NCBI GenBank assembly: GCA_024529925.1
Contig: JAFEUB010000735.1
Coordinates: forward strand, 1,860,001 to 1,924,000
From: Ophthalmolycus amberensis
Taxonomy: Eukaryota; Chordata; Actinopteri; Perciformes; Zoarcidae
Length of the DNA: 64,000 nucleotides
Direction: 5' to 3'
The translations under genes and the position numbers were made by a program. Each line of letters starts with the position of its first letter. Positions within the stretch are counted from its first letter, which is position 1. The notes under the pieces are model-generated. The model had not been told where the DNA came from. It did no database searches and saw only the letters and a list, made by a program, of their open reading frames with translations. Shown here piece after piece: positions 1 through 13,200 of this stretch.

Positions 1-3000
1 AATCAGCAGCAGATTAATCAATTGTTTGTTGCAACCCTAGTTTCTTTTGGTCATTATTCAAAGATACAAAAGCCAGGAGGAAAGCGTAGATGCACAATCG
101 GTTCGGTCATGAAGGACAAAAAAGGGCCAACGTTACATTTGCCCAGCCAGTTGGCAGCTTGGCTACTGAGAACCCACTCCCACTGGGTATGAATCAGAAA
201 TCTAACAGCTAATGGCAACAGTCGCCCCATGTAGCGCTACTGACAGCAAACTAATGCCCACACATACAGAGTGGAGCACAAGAGCTGTCAACACCCCACC
301 ATGACCCTGTGGGTATAAACTGGCAAAAGGAAGAAAAGAGAGACGGAAAAATCAGCTCTCAGTTGAAATTGATGGCCGTTATTTCTTTTTCCAACACCTC
401 GTAAGCACTCGAGCCTTTTACCACTAAGGGTGGATTTTCCTCTTCAGTGTTTGTCTTATAATTAAAAGAGGCAGCACGCTGAATGGGTCAGTGACGGAGT
501 ATATTATTACCAAGTCTGTAAACACAATTCAAACATTTATTTCAAGCTCTCACACACATATTACTCACATGTGGATCTGCAGCAAGACAATTAAAATGCC
601 TGCAGATGGGCGACCAATTGAAAGGAAAACCAAAAAAAAAGTTTCTTAGATCAAACTCGATATTTCCTCATTTGATGTTTTGATGATGGTGGAGCATTGA
701 AATCTTGAACCTTCCCATTTGTACCTAACCTCAATTAAATTTCTCCAGCGACTGAAGGCCTGGCCCTCATTATTATGTAGTGCACCTTTCGGGCCACTAG
801 AAGGCAGCGCACACAAATGGTCACGTTAGTGCGGCGTAAAAGTAAGACAATTGAATGCATGGTTATTATTCATTATCCTACAACAACATCGATCACAGCT
901 TGGTGAGTTAATTTATAAATCTTTGAATTGTGTTGCTCCTGCTATTTAATAATCATAAGCACTCTACAGCCTGTGAACAACTTTAAAGGTCTTCTGTGGC
1001 TCTGCGGAGAGAAAATATCCCTGATGAGCTCTGCTTGGGCGCAGACTGCAAATTTTGTCACAGGACGCCCGTGTTATGAACTGTTGACATGGAGTTTGCA
1101 GACTTGGTCATTTACCAGGCAGGGTGGGTCAAACAAAGTGACGCAATCGGTTGCATTATGGGAAATGTATAGGATCCAGGGTTTTTGAAACTGGGCTCCA
1201 GCTAGAGACTAAAAGTGAAGATATCGTGGCCTCTTCCCTATTGATTTTGACCATCTCCATTTTTAGTCTCTTGTAAGTCGCCAAACTTTATGGCAGCGCA
1301 AAACTAAATTGCCAGAGTGCCCCTTTATTTAGCATCACAGTTCCCGCAAGTAAAGCAAAATCCGGAAATGATTATGTATCTTACTGTATAACATGACAGC
1401 AGAAGGAATTGGAAGCTATCCGAATCTATTAAAGCATTATTTAATTAACAACAGTGCTACCAACCCCCGCAGTCTTTCATGAGACAGTGAGGGAATCGCT
1501 GAACAGCTGCACTCATCAAGATGAGCGGTATCTCCAGCGCTCAGCAGCACGAGCAGAATCAAGTTTATCAGTGTTCAGGTTAAACACCAACGCAGAGCAC
1601 CGTCAGCAAAGAACAGGAGTCCTGAGGGGAACAGACATCAAAGTAATCAACATCTAAGCGAGAAGAGACAACACACCATAGAACGATTTTCACCTTTTTC
1701 ATTCTGTAGAATTGAGTCTTCAAACATTCCTACAAACGCTATTATTTATTTTTGACATAAAACATAATCCACCAACACGATAAACCAATAACAATGATAC
1801 AATGTAATTTTCTCCTACAGGCCGCAGCAGTCTTGAATAATGACGGCTGGTACAAGTTCTGAAACTTGAATCAGTAGCTGAAAGTGAGAAAACAGCAGCT
1901 CATCCCAGACAATGGTCAGAACAAACAGGCGTCAGCTTAATCCATCTTGAGCAGCACACATCGCAGACTGCGAGACTGACATGATTTTCAATTTTGCTAT
2001 TTTCCGGCGTTGCTCCACAGAGTAGATATTGTGTGACTGGATCACCACAATATGAGCGAAGCACTTCAGCAGAAACTCCAGGTTCTTCCTCTGAGATCCC
2101 AGCAGAGAGTGCATTAATCATCACAGTCTCCCTTCTAAGTGAAGACAGAGAGCAACAGCTGGGGGAGAGGAGCTTGGCTTTAAACAGTACAGACTGCAGG
2201 AGGTTCAGCCATCACTTCTTGTTGTGGATTCTGACATCAATAGTAATGAATACCTTGGAGCGTTGCCTGACTGCCTGAGCATGAATTGCTAACACACATG
2301 AGGCCGGGCTTTGGAAGCGTTTTTTTTGTTTGTGTGCCTTTGTGTGTGCTAGTGACCATGTCTGTGGGTTGTGTGTGTGACCATGTGTACTTGTAATGCA
2401 CACACCTCTGTGTACCTGTACGCCCTCATGCATTGTCGTGAGTGTGCGCCTTTGTTGGGACAGATATGAGTAATATGCAGAATAACATGTAGGCCTGAAT
2501 GACCTAAAGTGACAGGAACAATTAATCATCACATTGTTGGTGCTCTTGGACGAGGCCGGTGCCTCATGCTGAGGTTACACCTGCAAGGGCTGGAGCTGCA
2601 TTGGAATCCAGTTCACCTACACACAATGATCTTTAAATGATCTATGGCCGGCTGGAGCACATTTATTTCTAGCAAAGAAGCAAGTGTTTGCATGGTAGTG
2701 GACAGTTAAAACGGGTCACTTTACCCAGAGTACGATAATGTGTTTTCTCAAACACATTAAAAAAAAACGGATTATCACAATTGTGCAAACAAAAAACAGA
2801 CTAATCTGCATATATGCCACAAAGGTGAGTAAATACGTCCAATCCTTTAACTGAATAAATGGCAGTACACACATGGGGTACATGCCAATTCCCTTATTTG
2901 ATTTCCCTGCTCCATGATCGTCGCTTGACCTGAAAATCATTCCGGTCCGCCATCATGAAGGCCATTCCATGAAAGTGACCTGAGCTGCAGCTGATCAGAC

Positions 3001-6000
3001 TCATAACACGCACTGCAGTCGTGGACAGACAACTAACTACTCAAGTACAATAGGTTATTGGATTTTATGTTTTCTGAGACACCATTTAGTTGAAAATAAT
3101 GGATCCCTTTCGTTGTGTGTCCTGGTTAACAAAAAATAGATGTATTTATTCAGTAGAAAGATGTTTCTCTTCATGAACATGACTAAGATGCAAGGAAAAA
3201 ACTCAAGTGAGGAAAACGGATGTGATAAAGGGAATTGGCATGTATGTATGTGATTTTTCGACCAAAACAGGGAAACATGCCATAAACACAACATTGACAG
3301 ATCATAACCTTTTGAAGTTGTTGTGGCTCATTTAAACTTCAAGCCGACACGGAGCTACAGCATTCATTTGAAGTCGTGTTTCCGTCTGATAAATGTTAAT
3401 TTAATATTCACTCTAATTTTAGTTTCAGTGACCACCAGCTCAATGGTGGTTCTCGGAGAGGAGGTGGCAGTGCCCCATAATATTAATCCTGTACCCTCAT
3501 CTTGCCCCCCACAGCTGTCGCAAATATTTTCATTTGTTTTTGATACCCAGAAAGGAGAAATTGTAATTATTCTTGAGCACTATTGGCATTCTTGTGTTAA
3601 TTGTTATTTGTGTATCATTTGTATATTTGGTACTTCTAAAATCACATGTGGCCCCAGCATTTCTTCCCATTTTCTGCAGCTATATGCAATATTTTTCAAA
3701 CCATTCGAGATCATAGATTGACAAAATATATGTACCATATTTGGGAAAATTTAAAAAAAAGATAGTTGGCAAGGAAAAAAATAATTCTGTAAAATCTCCA
3801 TCTCCTTTCAAATTTCAAATTACAATTGTATCCATTGAAAAACATTAAAAATATTGATTATAGTTGCTTTAAACATGTCTTTAAATGTACCTTTCAGTTG
3901 GGTCCCCTGTGTTTGGCAGTATGACAGAGAGTGCACAATAGAAGGTTGACAAACCACTCAAATGTAAAGAAACCTCAATAAATGAGTGCGTGTGATGTTG
4001 AGATAAATACAAATGCTTCAACAGTGTGGTGGGCAGATGTCTAGCAGGCTGGAGTCGTCACTAAATTCCTGCTCAGGGAATTCAGCTTACAATAATCAAA
4101 GCAAATGTAATTAACCACAGACTTCAAATCTGGGCCCTCCTCGTTCTACTGCTCTTCTGTCCGATCTTCTATCAATACTACGCCACCTAGCCAGCTTTAA
4201 TGACTTACCTTGTCGCCACTCAGTCACAATGCCAGGAGGTCTTTGCTCGCTGATCTATGTAGGACAAGCAGTGGGCTGTCTGATGCAATAAATGAACAAG
4301 ATGAATGTGGGGGATATGTTCATTTGAAAGCTCTTGTCACTGAGGGTTTGTCGTCCGGCTGCACAAAGGGTGGAGCCTTCCTGCCTGATTTACTTTAGAT
4401 TCAAACTGTGGCTAAATTGGAAATCGTGAATCACTCTGACACCATTGGCGCAAGATGGATTACACCAGTTAAAGGCTGCCTTTTCTTTACTTTGGTTCTT
4501 TTTAAAGAAATCATACAAAAATAATTTTCTCCGACAGACGGCTGACCCGGGCAGTCGACGAAAGGAATAGCAAAGGGAGGCCAGCACTGAGGCACTACAA
4601 AGCTGTTTTCTTTTTTTTATCAGCGCAGCACTATCCCAGCAACATCCAAAAGCTCTCAGCAGCTCAAGGAGCCTGGCTGAATATTTGATCAACTGTCTCA
4701 GGTTTAACAAGCCTTGCCAAACTACACCTGCCTGGAGGAAAACGATATGCCTTTGAGCAGGGTAATGCCTTCCCCCCCACAAGATGTTAAGGTAATAAGC
4801 GTTTGATGTTCACAATACCCAATCTGCACTAATCTCCAATCTTGGGCACTGGAATTCTCAGCGAGGATCAAGATTTGCATTACTGAACAATAGCTCTCTG
4901 AATGCAAATGATGCCTTCCAATATAATCAAGCCATAAATTACAAAACAAAACACTCACCCGCACTGTAGGCTAAATGGATCTTTTACAGATTGAATTAAA
5001 TAAAAATACTGTACGACTGTCCTTCATGCTAAGTGGGATACAACCGATATTTCGTATTTGGAAACTCTCCCGCATATAAAGTCATGGATAACTCACTTGT
5101 ACAAAGGTGGGAATTTGCTTGTCTATGCTCTTTGTATCTTTCTGTCTTTCAGTCTGAGCTCGAATGTGAGTGGGTGTGTCAGTGTGTATTCCCCCCTCCC
5201 CAAAATCATCATTGCTGGCTGCAGCTCATTGCCCAGCAGTAATATCAGGCCTTGCAGACACCTGGGACCAGTAGTGTGGGCCCTCAGAGGAGGCAACCGC
5301 CTGGCAACTGGCCCTGATTACTTTCTCCACTCTCCGCAACTCAACTCTCTATATGCCATTAACCAGCTGCACACGGTGTGAACCCAACTTTAACCCTGTA
5401 CACAAAGGGTTGTTTACAATCGCACGCATACACACAAGGCAGAACTTCACAGCTTAACAAACAGCCCTACTGAAGGCACAACCATCTGCAGACCAACATC
5501 TTCCATAATCTCCCCGGTGAGAGTTGCACGGCGGGATACCATGAAGCGAGGGGGACATCTAGTGGGCATGTTGTAGAACAATCAGACATGAGCCGTTACC
5601 TGTAAACAGTCTCTGTAATGTGTTATTATTACAGTAATATACAGAGTAAAAAGGGGAGGATGCCCTCTAATCAAACGAGTGCGAGGTGACTTGTTGACAG
5701 TTTACTTTATTTCAGTTTTATTCTCGTTTGCATTATTTAGCCTTTGGTTTCATTTGATGTTTTCTGTCAGTGTTAGTTTCTTTTGTTACATTCTGCCAGC
5801 CCATCGTGGCGCTCATTGCTTGCCCCTGAGAAGATCATAAAAAAGATCATTATAGATCACAACACATGTTTTTAGTGTCTGTATGTGAGCTATACGGTGG
5901 AGAGCGTGGCCATACAGACAATGGAGGGTTTTGGTGATCTAATTCCTCACCTGAGCTTCTCACACCCATAATCAGACGTCTAGTTATTTTTGCACTTACT

Positions 6001-7484
6001 TTACACTTTACATTATTTTTCCCTTTGTGTTGCTGTTTGTGAAGGGCATGGTGGTGATTGTTATCCTCACTGTCACGGCCACTACCTATCATTCTTACTC
6101 CCTTTTCTTACTTCAATTTCCATCATTAAGTATTGTTTACGTACAGCTTAGACCAATTATATTTAATACATGTCTTATTTCAACACCCTGTTTAATTAGT
6201 TTTTTGACAAATGCGTTTTGTAATTGTGGGGGATTTACTGTTAAATATAGCAGCCGTCGTCAGAAATGATTGTTTGGTCTGTTTCATGTTTTATTTTGAA
6301 AGTTACCCTTATGTGTCATGTTTTGTTTTACTTCTTTGTCTTTTTCCCGCCTGCCTTCTACCTGTGTTTCATTAACTGATTAGTCTCTTGTGTATTTAGT
6401 ATGTGTGTTTCAGTGTCAGGTTGTCTGCTTCAGTTGCTTGTTGCTACATTTCATCCTTTCTCCTGTTAACTTTTCTTGTGTGTTCGGTAATCCCTGTTTG
6501 TGTTGGATATACTTTTGTTACCTGCCTGCTTTTGGACTCAAGCTGTAAGTCATTTTTGTCATTAAATCATTATTCTCCCTGTTGCCTTCTCATCTCTTCA
6601 TCTGCATTCGGGTCTAAACTTGCTAATCCCAGACCTGTGATAGACGTTTAGTTGGTTTGAGTATTAAAGGGTCAGTGAAAACTAAAATGTCAACGTGAAG
6701 GCCTGGCCTAACATGCATTTTAGTTAAAAAGCAAGGACTGCGAGCAACGCTCACATGACCTTATGACATTACCCCTCCAATAACAAGCTGTGTCTCAATA
6801 GCAAGATGCAAGATGCAAGATGGTTACGTTTGGCTATTATTTTCCTTGAGAAAAGAACAAGTTTAGAGGTGCTTTACCGCCACCAACTGGACGGAGTGTG
6901 GAACAAGAGATTGTGACACAGTGCTGTTCTACCACAAAATGAGATTAGTTGGTTTGCGAAGCATGCCTAAAGCCAGGGTTTTCTATGACGTGAACATGGC
7001 TCTCTTTTAACCTGGCTAGATAGTCATGACCGTTTCGGATTGTACTCTTCCATAAAAAGCATACCAGGACCTTGGTGCCATAATTGCAAGAGCTTCTCTT
7101 TGGAGGGAGAGAGTTTTTAGAGACTGAATGGATCCATTGGCTTTTCCTGACTAAATTCTCCATGAGCGATAGAAAAGTTGAAGGGAAAATGTTGTAAATG
7201 CAGAGTTTTTCAGCCGTGCGGTGGTCATGTCATGAAGCCATGCCATTACAGCAGCGCATGTCGTCATAGGAACTTGCGTGCATTCAGCTGATGATGTGGA
7301 AAATCTGAGCAAGAATACTGAGCAATTCTTGCTCACACTGAAATGCTGACTGCAGTTTGTGGTGTTTTCTGGTCATTTGACCTCGCTGGCTTTAAAAGAC
7401 GCCTTCTATAATATCGCTAACGTATCGATCACTATATTATTAATCAGTGTGATGTTGTACCAGCATTCCTCTCTTGCCTTACAG
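1..7484. other. Intergenic region upstream of zc3h12a, no gene seen
   Basis: Only short, unrelated open frames occur on both strands, none with convincing splice sites or a recognisable domain. The stretch is AT-rich with TG-rich and T-rich patches (for example 2310-2400). About 6250-6660 is T-rich and resembles the ends of dispersed fish repeats, but I could not delimit it. Parts may be conserved regulatory DNA; this cannot be judged from one sequence. Confidence 0.5.
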
Positions 7485-8155
7485 CAGTGGTTCTCAAACT
7501 TTTTCTGTCGCGCCCCACTTTGGAGGAAGAAAAATGTTCATGCCCCACCGCCACAACAAAATTGTAACAAAATGGTCCATGTTGAACTTTTATTGAAATA
7601 ACATTTTGTGACTCCTCCGTCTGTGCTTTTTCAAATAATAGAATGAAAGGAAATTGCAATCACTTTTAAGTAAACCAGATTACTCCATCAGACAAAAACA
7701 AATAAAATGTGCAATCACTTTGTTAGAACAATGCAAATGAAGTTATATCTGTGCAAAAAGGAACTACAATTTGGCAAAAAGCCTCCTGGACAGGTGTTGT
7801 AAATTTGCATTTCGCTTCAAACACTAAACACAGTGCATCTGGGCTTTGTGCATAAATGTATGTTACAATTCTAATGCTACTGTGATGTCCATATCAAATA
7901 AAATAAACATAACATTATTATGAGATAGTAAGTCATTATTATGAGATGCTAAGTCATTATTTTGAGATAGAATCTCATTATCATGACTTACAGGATCTCA
8001 CAGTGGCGGAAACGGGCCTCCATACTTTTCGCCATGTATTTATTAATTACTTAAAAAAAAAAAAAATTCTGCATTTCCCCCTGTGCCCCACCTGTAATAC
8101 CACCGCGCACCACTAGAGGGGCGCGCCCCACAGTTTGAGAACCACTGCCTTACAG
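7477..8155. mobile_element. Non-autonomous hAT-type DNA transposon with 8-bp target duplication
   Basis: The element spans 7485-8147 (663 bp). It opens with CAGTGGTTCTCAAAC and closes with GTTTGAGAACCACTG, an inverted terminal repeat of the kind seen in hAT/Charlie elements. The identical octamer CCTTACAG flanks it at 7477-7484 and 8148-8155, the 8-bp duplication expected of hAT transposases. No transposase frame is present, so it is a MITE-like passenger. Positions 7915-7990 hold a short AT-rich tandem motif around GAGATAGTAAGTCATTATTAT. Seen directly: terminal repeats and duplication. Inferred: family. Confidence 0.9.
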
Positions 8156-8681
8156 TATTTGCAGCCATAGAGACAAATGCACCAAATGCTCCCTTTTAAG
8201 GGAATGCACTCGGAGCGTGATGAAGAAGGCCTGGGTTAACAAAGCACGTTGGTAACCACCGCTGTGTTACCTGATCTGGGTCTTTGGTCTGTGTTGAGCC
8301 AGCTAAGGGAAAGACAGCCTGGCTCTGTTGAACTTGGTACACGGGTACTGTTGCTTTGGTCTGAATCTGTGAGATAACCATTCATTTGAATATAACAGAT
8401 CATAATAAAAAGAACTGGGAAATAAAAGTCCTACGAAATAAATAAATGTGGAATTAAAATGTGGACATAAAAGTAGCCCTTGGTAAAAATGTCTTCTTTT
8501 TTTTCCAAATAAAAACCTATTTATTTAACTATATTGGCAGTGTTAGTGATAAAAAAAATAGATAAAGTGTTGATAGCCAAAGGCTCATTTACATATTTAT
8601 TGCCTTGTTATATATTTCAGGATTTATCTTATAGCCATATTTATATATTCTCCAGTTATACTTCATGTATGTATTTATTGA

Positions 8682-8684
<3 letters not shown>

Positions 8685-8737
<53 letters not shown>
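8685..8737. repeat. (TA)n microsatellite
   Basis: About 26 uninterrupted TA dinucleotides in AT-rich intergenic DNA between the hAT-type element and the zc3h12a promoter region. The rest of 8156-9230 holds no gene that I can see. Confidence 0.95.
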
Positions 8738-8740
<3 letters not shown>

Positions 8741-9230
8741 AAAATAACAATTAATTAAAATCAATATTACATATTTCTTTCTCTTTTCATTAAAGGGATA
8801 CAATTTGATTTTTTTATTTGGTCAATATGTATTGTCTAAATGTGCTCTATGAATAAATTAACTTGATTTAGACTTTGTTTTTAGGTGCTGCATTAATGAT
8901 GCCTCTTATCACAGCAAATGAAGAGTGAATTCCATTTAATTCCATGGTTAAGTAAAGTTGCACCATGCGTTTATTGCCAATGTATTATCGCCTAAAGGGA
9001 CAACAGCAACAACAAAGGCGATGTAAAATTGCCGAGACACGGACACTCAAAGAATGGTGTGTAGCCAAGAGCGTGACAGCCAAAAGAAACAAGAAACACC
9101 TTATCTAATCGGTATGCAAATATGTCACGGCTCACCATGCCTCCGTCAGCAGGAGGAAAAGGCAAGAAATAATTTCCCGAGAGGGCGGTGCTATGAAGTC
9201 AAAACCGTGTCAAAGTTACTGTACTTGCGG

Positions 9231-9291
9231 GAGTTGTGAGTGACTTCTGCGGACAAACGGAACACGAAGACAAAAGACACGAGCAGTGGAG
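9231..9291 (+). other. zc3h12a: Probable non-coding first exon of zc3h12a
   Basis: A purine-rich stretch ends in GGAG followed by the strong donor GTAAGT at 9292. It lies about 1 kb upstream of the exon carrying the zc3h12a start codon and has no useful ATG, so it is best read as 5' UTR. The start of the exon is a guess. A perfect octamer ATGCAAAT lies upstream at 9114-9121 and may be part of the promoter. Confidence 0.5.
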
Positions 9292-10269
9292 GTAAGTTGT
9301 CGGTTCGCCTCTGAGATTTTGTTGACGAGGAATCGAGCTGTTACCCTAACATGCCTGTCGGTTAGCAGAGGAAATGCCCCGTTGGAAGCCTCAGTCAGGT
9401 AGATGTCCTCTGAAGGAGCCGGGGACGATTGTTACCTGTTTATGTTTCCATAAAAGTGACATAACGTCCATGCAGTGAAGAGGTGCTTCTCCTGGTATGA
9501 ACCAGCTGACTTCATTGAACAGGCTGAGAGGGACTGAGTGGACTTTACAGGATACTCTGGGCCTAACGTTAGGCTACACAAGGAGCACGGGCTTCTTACA
9601 CCTGGTGCTGTGTGGTGGGCGAGTCCTTTCCATTTGACTTTAACGCCTCATTTTCAAATGTGACAATTACATTGTGTACCTTTTTATAAGATACACTAAA
9701 ATATGATATATAGAATAGAAATAGTTGGTGTGTGTATAGATATGTAAATACTTTGTACTTAAAATAAAGGCAAATAAAGTTTGAACTGATGAAAAGTTTA
9801 ATTATAGGTTCATTTGCCAATTATTTTCTTGATGAATCAATTCATCGTTTGGTCTGTAAAGCATCAGAACAATGTGCATCGCGGTATCCGTGAGCCCAAA
9901 GTTGCTGCAACAAATGGGTCGTTCTGTCCACGAATGGGGGATTGCCTATTTCACCCTGAGGCTGTGTAACCCGTAAATATTCACTTTACTGTCATTTTAG
10001 GACAACAAACGAAGCTAATTCTCACATTTGGTTCGATTGATTTTTGTTCAGTCTAGTGGAGATGTCAGAGTTTCCAAAGACATGCCAGGTGGAATGTGGG
10101 GGAAATGATACAAAAGTGAAAGAAAAAGGGAAAACTAAAGGTTCAATTATGTCAAATAAACATGTATTCCTGTATGAATATCCTTTTCCTTCAGTCAGTC
10201 GATGAATATCACCCCGAAGCCGTGTAACACGTCTTCTATGCTGCTGAAAAGAGGCCCAGATGCTCCAGG

Positions 10270-13200
10270 ATGGATCAGGCACTTTCCAGCCAGAGCCCAG
10301 TGTTGGACTCGCTTGAACCAGAAAGCGAGGAGCTCCAGCTCAGAGTGGACTTCTTCAGGAAACTGGGTTACTCCTCAGTAGAGGTGAAGGCTGCTCTGAG
10401 GAAGCTGGGCCTGAGCACGGACACCAACTCGGTGCTGGGAGAGCTGGTTCTGAGCAGGACCGGCGCTGCACCCTGCATGTCCGGTTCTGACGGTGATGAG
10501 ATTAGCACGGGCCACATGGACCCACTGCTGCCTCCTAGTTGGGCTCTTGGACCCTGCAGAATCAATCTACAACTCGGGGACCGGAAGAACACGGACACAG
10601 AATTGAGGCCCGTTGTTATTGACGGCAGCAATGTTGCAATGAGGTATAAACTTTTTCTCTCTCTCTTTTAAGGGATCATAGAATATTTAGTTCAATCATA
10701 ATTGACGTTTTCAAAGCTATGTTTTACTTCTTTGAACTACGGCAGCATGTGTTGTCTAGCTGAGGACAGCAAAGTGCCTTTTAAAACAACGTGTCACACT
10801 GCGATCACTCATTGCCATGGCGTCCTTAAACTCTGACCCTGAAATATGCATCGTTGTGTTGCTTTAAAAAGGTGTTCCCCACCCTGCCTGTGCATGTTTC
10901 TGTAAAGCCGCTGCTGCAATATGCAAATATCTAGGCACACACCTCAAAATCTCCACCACTCAATAGATATGAAGTGTTATACAGCACGTTCACAGGGAGT
11001 AATAGCCCGAGACATTCAAAGGCGTGGGGTGTTTACACAGATCAACTGAAGTTGTACTTTTCCCTTTCATGTTTATTCATAGGCCAATTATTTGTATGCA
11101 TCTTCTTTTTGCAGCCATGGCAACAAGGAAGTGTTCTCATGTCGCGGCATCCAGCTTGCAGTGAACTTCTTTCTGGACAGAGGTCATGATACTATTACCG
11201 TGTTTGTTCCCTCTTGGCGCAAAGAGCAGCCCAGATCGGACGGCCCCATTACAGGTGAGGATACAAGAAGTGTACGACCAAGCAGACAGATGGTTCTACA
11301 TCGAGCAGAGTAGTGTTACTTTAGCCTCACCAAACACCTTTCAGTCAAAGCAGAAACGATCCCATTGGCTAAACCATAACCAAGCAGAGGCTAACTTATT
11401 TTTCATTCTTGACCGTTGCAGTCATAAATTTGAGTGGGCTAACTAGTTGGGTTTTTTAATTCATAGCCACAGCACAGGCATTCACACTTTTAGCATACAG
11501 GAGATAGTAGAGGTAGAAATCACAAATCACGTTGCTGTTGCGAATGACTTCGTTGAGTTCGGTTCAAAGATTTGTAGTCACCAGGCGTCGACCTCCGGTT
11601 CTGAAAAGTGAAGCCAATGTGTAAAATACCTTAAACCTGCATTCTTTCTAATGGCAAGCAGGGGGGTCACCCCTCTGGTTGCAAAAGGAAGTCCGATTGT
11701 TTAGAAGTCTATGAGAAAATTCCCCTACTTGTCACTTGATTTATTACCTCAGTAAACATTGTAAACATGATAGTATGGTTGATTCGTCATCTGTAAGGCG
11801 TGTTAAGCATATTTCCCAAAATATTGAACTCCAGGAATCAGTGTTTCTTTTGCTTTGCTTTGTCTTTGAGGACATTGTTTCCTTTTACAGAGCTTTTTTT
11901 TTTCTTTTTTTTTAAGAAATGTGATTATGACCAAATCTCTTCTGAAACTGTAGGTGTGCATATTCCTGTATCTGAGATTCAGTCCCACAATAGCCATGAG
12001 ATACTGTTTCAATGTTGTCTGAGGCAGAACTACTGAACTCGTGCCAAAGCCATGAGGCAACACAGTTAAGATTGTGAAATAGGTTTACCCAATTGGCTGC
12101 TAAGTTATGTTGACAGACGAAACCAAGACAACAGCTAGTGTGGTCATACACTACGGACTATTTGTTCTAATGGTTGCTGTGTGGGTACAGTGTTATTATA
12201 ATCTCTAGCAGTAGAACACAAAAGAGCTCTACATTTCAGACAGCTGAGTCCTGAACATTTTTGGGTGTATCTGACAAAGCCAGATTGATATCATATCTCC
12301 ACCATCTCTTTTATTCAGTCCGATGCATCATGGTTTCAAGCTATTCATACTTATCTAACCGCATCTCCAACAGCAACTATATAATGAAGGGTGGACCATC
12401 CTTTAAAAACTGGATGCACCCTCTCAGGGTGGAGCAATCCAAAGGCTCTATTTTAAATATGTGAACAAGGAAGTAAAAGTTGGCTCGCAGTCATTCCTGG
12501 GGAAAGCCCCATCAGGAAGTGCAGCTTTCTTCTGCTTGTAGAGTATAGTTTACTGCTGTCAGTCATCTACAGCAAGAGGTTAAGTGATGACTGAGAGGCA
12601 CTTTAGTTAGAAAAGGGCCTTCAAGCGTTTGTGTGTATTGTCTGTCAGGCAGTAGCTCAGCCATTCACATGCCTAGCTTTCATGTAACCTGTCAGCCTCT
12701 TGTTGATTCATACCAATTTCATCTTTCATTTCACTTCCTTACATGTGTAATAAGCACCTTACAGTGTGTGTGTGTTATGTTTTCAATCAGTCATACTGCA
12801 GTTAGAGTGATATATTATGTGAATATTAGATAGTTCGCACAGGTGATACCTTGTATGATGTCTTTTGTCTGATGTCTTTGTCTGTGATTGATTGCCGGGG
12901 CTTTTGATATATCACTTTATATATTTTTAACAAAAAGGATAATACAATGAACTCCTCGTCACTATTTCTCCACAGCCATCTGACTCATGACTGTTTGAAC
13001 CTTTCAGATCAACACATCCTGATGGAGCTTGAAAAACGGAAAACAGTGGTCTTCACTCCATCGCGCCGGGTCGGTGGTAAGCGAGTGGTTTGCTATGACG
13101 ACCGCTTCATTGTCAAGCTGGCGTATGAGTCTGATGGAGTGATTGTATCCAATGACACCTACCGTGACCTCCAAGGAGAGAGACCTGAGTGGAAGAAATG

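Noticed and set aside
4390..4782. Minus-strand 130-codon frame upstream of zc3h12a
   Set aside because: Random-looking composition, no splice sites or conserved motif; length is within chance for this much sequence.
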